Assembly: GCA_902774165.1 (NCBI GenBank)
Contig: CACYHJ010000044.1
Location: forward strand, 1 to 22,358
DNA: 22,358 nt
Source of the DNA: Oscillospiraceae bacterium
Lineage (GTDB): Bacteria; Bacillota; Clostridia; Oscillospirales; Acutalibacteraceae
Reading direction: 5' to 3'
Position 1 is the first letter of the stretch. Each line of letters opens with the position of its first letter. Under the pieces are notes generated by a model. It was given only the letters and a program-made list of their open reading frames with translations. It did not search any database and was not told where the DNA came from. The translations under genes and the position numbers were made by a program. Of the stretch, positions 21,538 to 22,358 are shown piece after piece.

Positions 21538-22008
21538 TCAGGAGAGCGTACCCGATGCGGAGCACGTCAGCGTCAGGGTCTTGTTGACCGTTTGCGTCAC
21601 AACGCCCGCGGTGTATTTCTTGACGGTAAACGACCCGGTTGCCGTTGCGCCGCTGCGGGACGCCGCCGCCTTGGTTACAGACCACGTATTGTTGTTAATG
21701 GAGTAGGACGTCGACGCGGCGGTGCAGGTCGCCGAGCTCCCGGTATAGGTAAAGGTGCCGTTCAGGTATACCGTCCACTGTTTTACGTTGTTTGCGTTGT
21801 AATAGGTGTATTTTTTCTGTCCGCTGGTGGAAGCTCTTGTCGGCGCAGGGAAGACGGTGATTGTGACGATCCCGTAGCTTCCGTCCTCAAATGTTTCCGT
21901 GTAACTGACGCTCTGCGGCTCCGCCGGTTCAAGGGCGGACGCCGACAGGGAAACCGGGATGCAAATAGCGGTCATTATCGCAAGAATACAAATAATTGCT
22001 TTTTTCAT
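21538..22008 (-). CDS. Small secreted protein of unknown function
   Basis: 156 residues; ATG 22008 with AAGGAGA nine bases upstream. The signal peptide is about 1-25 (MKKAIICILAIMTAICIPVS, ending SASA). The mature part is Thr/Ser/Tyr-rich with alternating hydrophobic residues (QWTVYLNGTFTYTGSSATCT, YSINNNTWSVTKAAASRSG, VVTQTVNKTLTLTCSASGTL), so a small beta-sandwich with one possible disulfide is likely. I know similar uncharacterised secreted proteins from Clostridia but no function. Its ATG overlaps the stop of the upstream HAAS-like gene (TAATG), so the two are translationally coupled. Confidence 0.85.
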   Translation of the reverse strand: MKKAIICILAIMTAICIPVSLSASALEPAEPQSVSYTETFEDGSYGIVTITVFPAPTRASTSGQKKYTYYNANNVKQWTVYLNGTFTYTGSSATCTAASTSYSINNNTWSVTKAAASRSGATATGSFTVKKYTAGVVTQTVNKTLTLTCSASGTLS

Positions 22009-22358
22009 TATGCTGATTCTCCTTGTATTATGATTTCATCCGGGGCTTCGGTGACAACTTCGCCTTCGCCGAAGACGATCAGTTCTTCCTCCCCGTGCCC
22101 GTGATTGCTGATGATGCTGTCCAGCGCCGCCCAACCGACAAAAACGCCCCACAGAACGACGATTGCGATCAGGAAACCGGCGAGCAGCCGCTTGGTCCGG
22201 ATCTTTTTGCGGATCTCGTTGATGTCCGCCTGGGCAAAAAACGCCTTTGCGATCTGATCCGGCTGCCCGAAATGGTTCCGGATCGTTTCAATCTCCGCGG
22301 CGTTCTGCTCTGCAATAAACAGATCGATGCTTGCGGAAAAATCCGTAAGAAACCGTTT
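22008..22358 (-). CDS. HAAS/DUF1700-like membrane protein, C-terminal part (5' end outside window)
   Basis: A minus-strand frame enters from the right edge and encodes 116 residues ending at TAA 22010-22008. It begins FLTDFSASIDLFIAEQNAAE, then EIETIRNHFGQPDQIAKAFF, the alpha-helical HAAS-like pattern (helix, then a FGxPxxIA motif) of DUF1700/DUF6120-type proteins. A basic stretch (IRKKIRTKR) precedes one membrane helix (LLAGFLIAIVVLWGVFVGWA), and the tail is acidic. Proteins of this kind are usually encoded beside PadR regulators. Here it is coupled by overlapping stop and start to the secreted protein at 21538-22008. The pairing suggests a small membrane/secreted system under PadR control. 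Confidence 0.75.
   Translation of the reverse strand, partial: KRFLTDFSASIDLFIAEQNAAEIETIRNHFGQPDQIAKAFFAQADINEIRKKIRTKRLLAGFLIAIVVLWGVFVGWAALDSIISNHGHGEEELIVFGEGEVVTEAPDEIIIQGESA

Overview
The window looks like chromosomal DNA of a gut-type Gram-positive Clostridia, most likely in the Ruminococcaceae/Oscillospirales range. Reasons: many sigma-A promoters with 17-bp spacers, strong AGGAGG-type ribosome sites, some TTG/GTG starts, GC-rich coding sequence, several secreted BspA-type leucine-rich-repeat (LRR_5) proteins, two type I dockerin modules, a heterodimeric ABC exporter, and PadR, HAAS-like and DUF1492 proteins. No rRNA, tRNA, CRISPR array, integrase or transposase was seen.

Layout. 1-3533: the end of an unknown gene, a small Xre regulator on the minus strand, and divergently a promoter driving a 45-residue membrane peptide, a membrane-anchored LRR protein and a secreted LRR protein, closed by a strong terminator. 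3642-6604: a tight operon of ECF sigma factor, single-pass membrane protein with a long Thr/Pro stalk (probable anti-sigma or sensor), and secreted dockerin protein. 6607-8194: a phage-type regulatory island with a DUF1492 protein, a Cro-like repressor and a divergent CI/LexA-like repressor, whose promoters carry two different palindromic operators. 8195-8418: a compact element bounded by two near-identical perfect hairpins. 8416-11773: a two-gene ABC exporter whose promoter-proximal half is broken by a deletion and frameshift. 11774-12372: about 600 bases without protein genes, holding a probable structured RNA of about 165 nt with its own promoter and terminator and 6S-like architecture, then the promoter of the next gene. 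12373-16713: a 1422-residue LRR surface protein with three 80-residue insert modules, a Thr/Glu/Ala/Pro repeat linker and a C-terminal dockerin. 16754-20970: three secreted hydrolases, namely a GDPD-EEP fusion, an alkaline-phosphatase-superfamily phosphodiesterase and an alpha/beta esterase. 20978-22358: a PadR regulator with a 28-bp palindrome at its promoter, a small secreted protein, and the end of a HAAS/DUF1700-like membrane protein.

How it fits together (inference): most of the window encodes the extracellular face of the cell, with adhesion or scaffolding proteins, enzymes able to attack phosphodiesters and esters, and one-component or sigma regulators next to them. The least explained items are the 6S-like RNA, the double-hairpin element at 8195-8418, the dual-operator repressor switch, and the sigma/stalk/dockerin operon.
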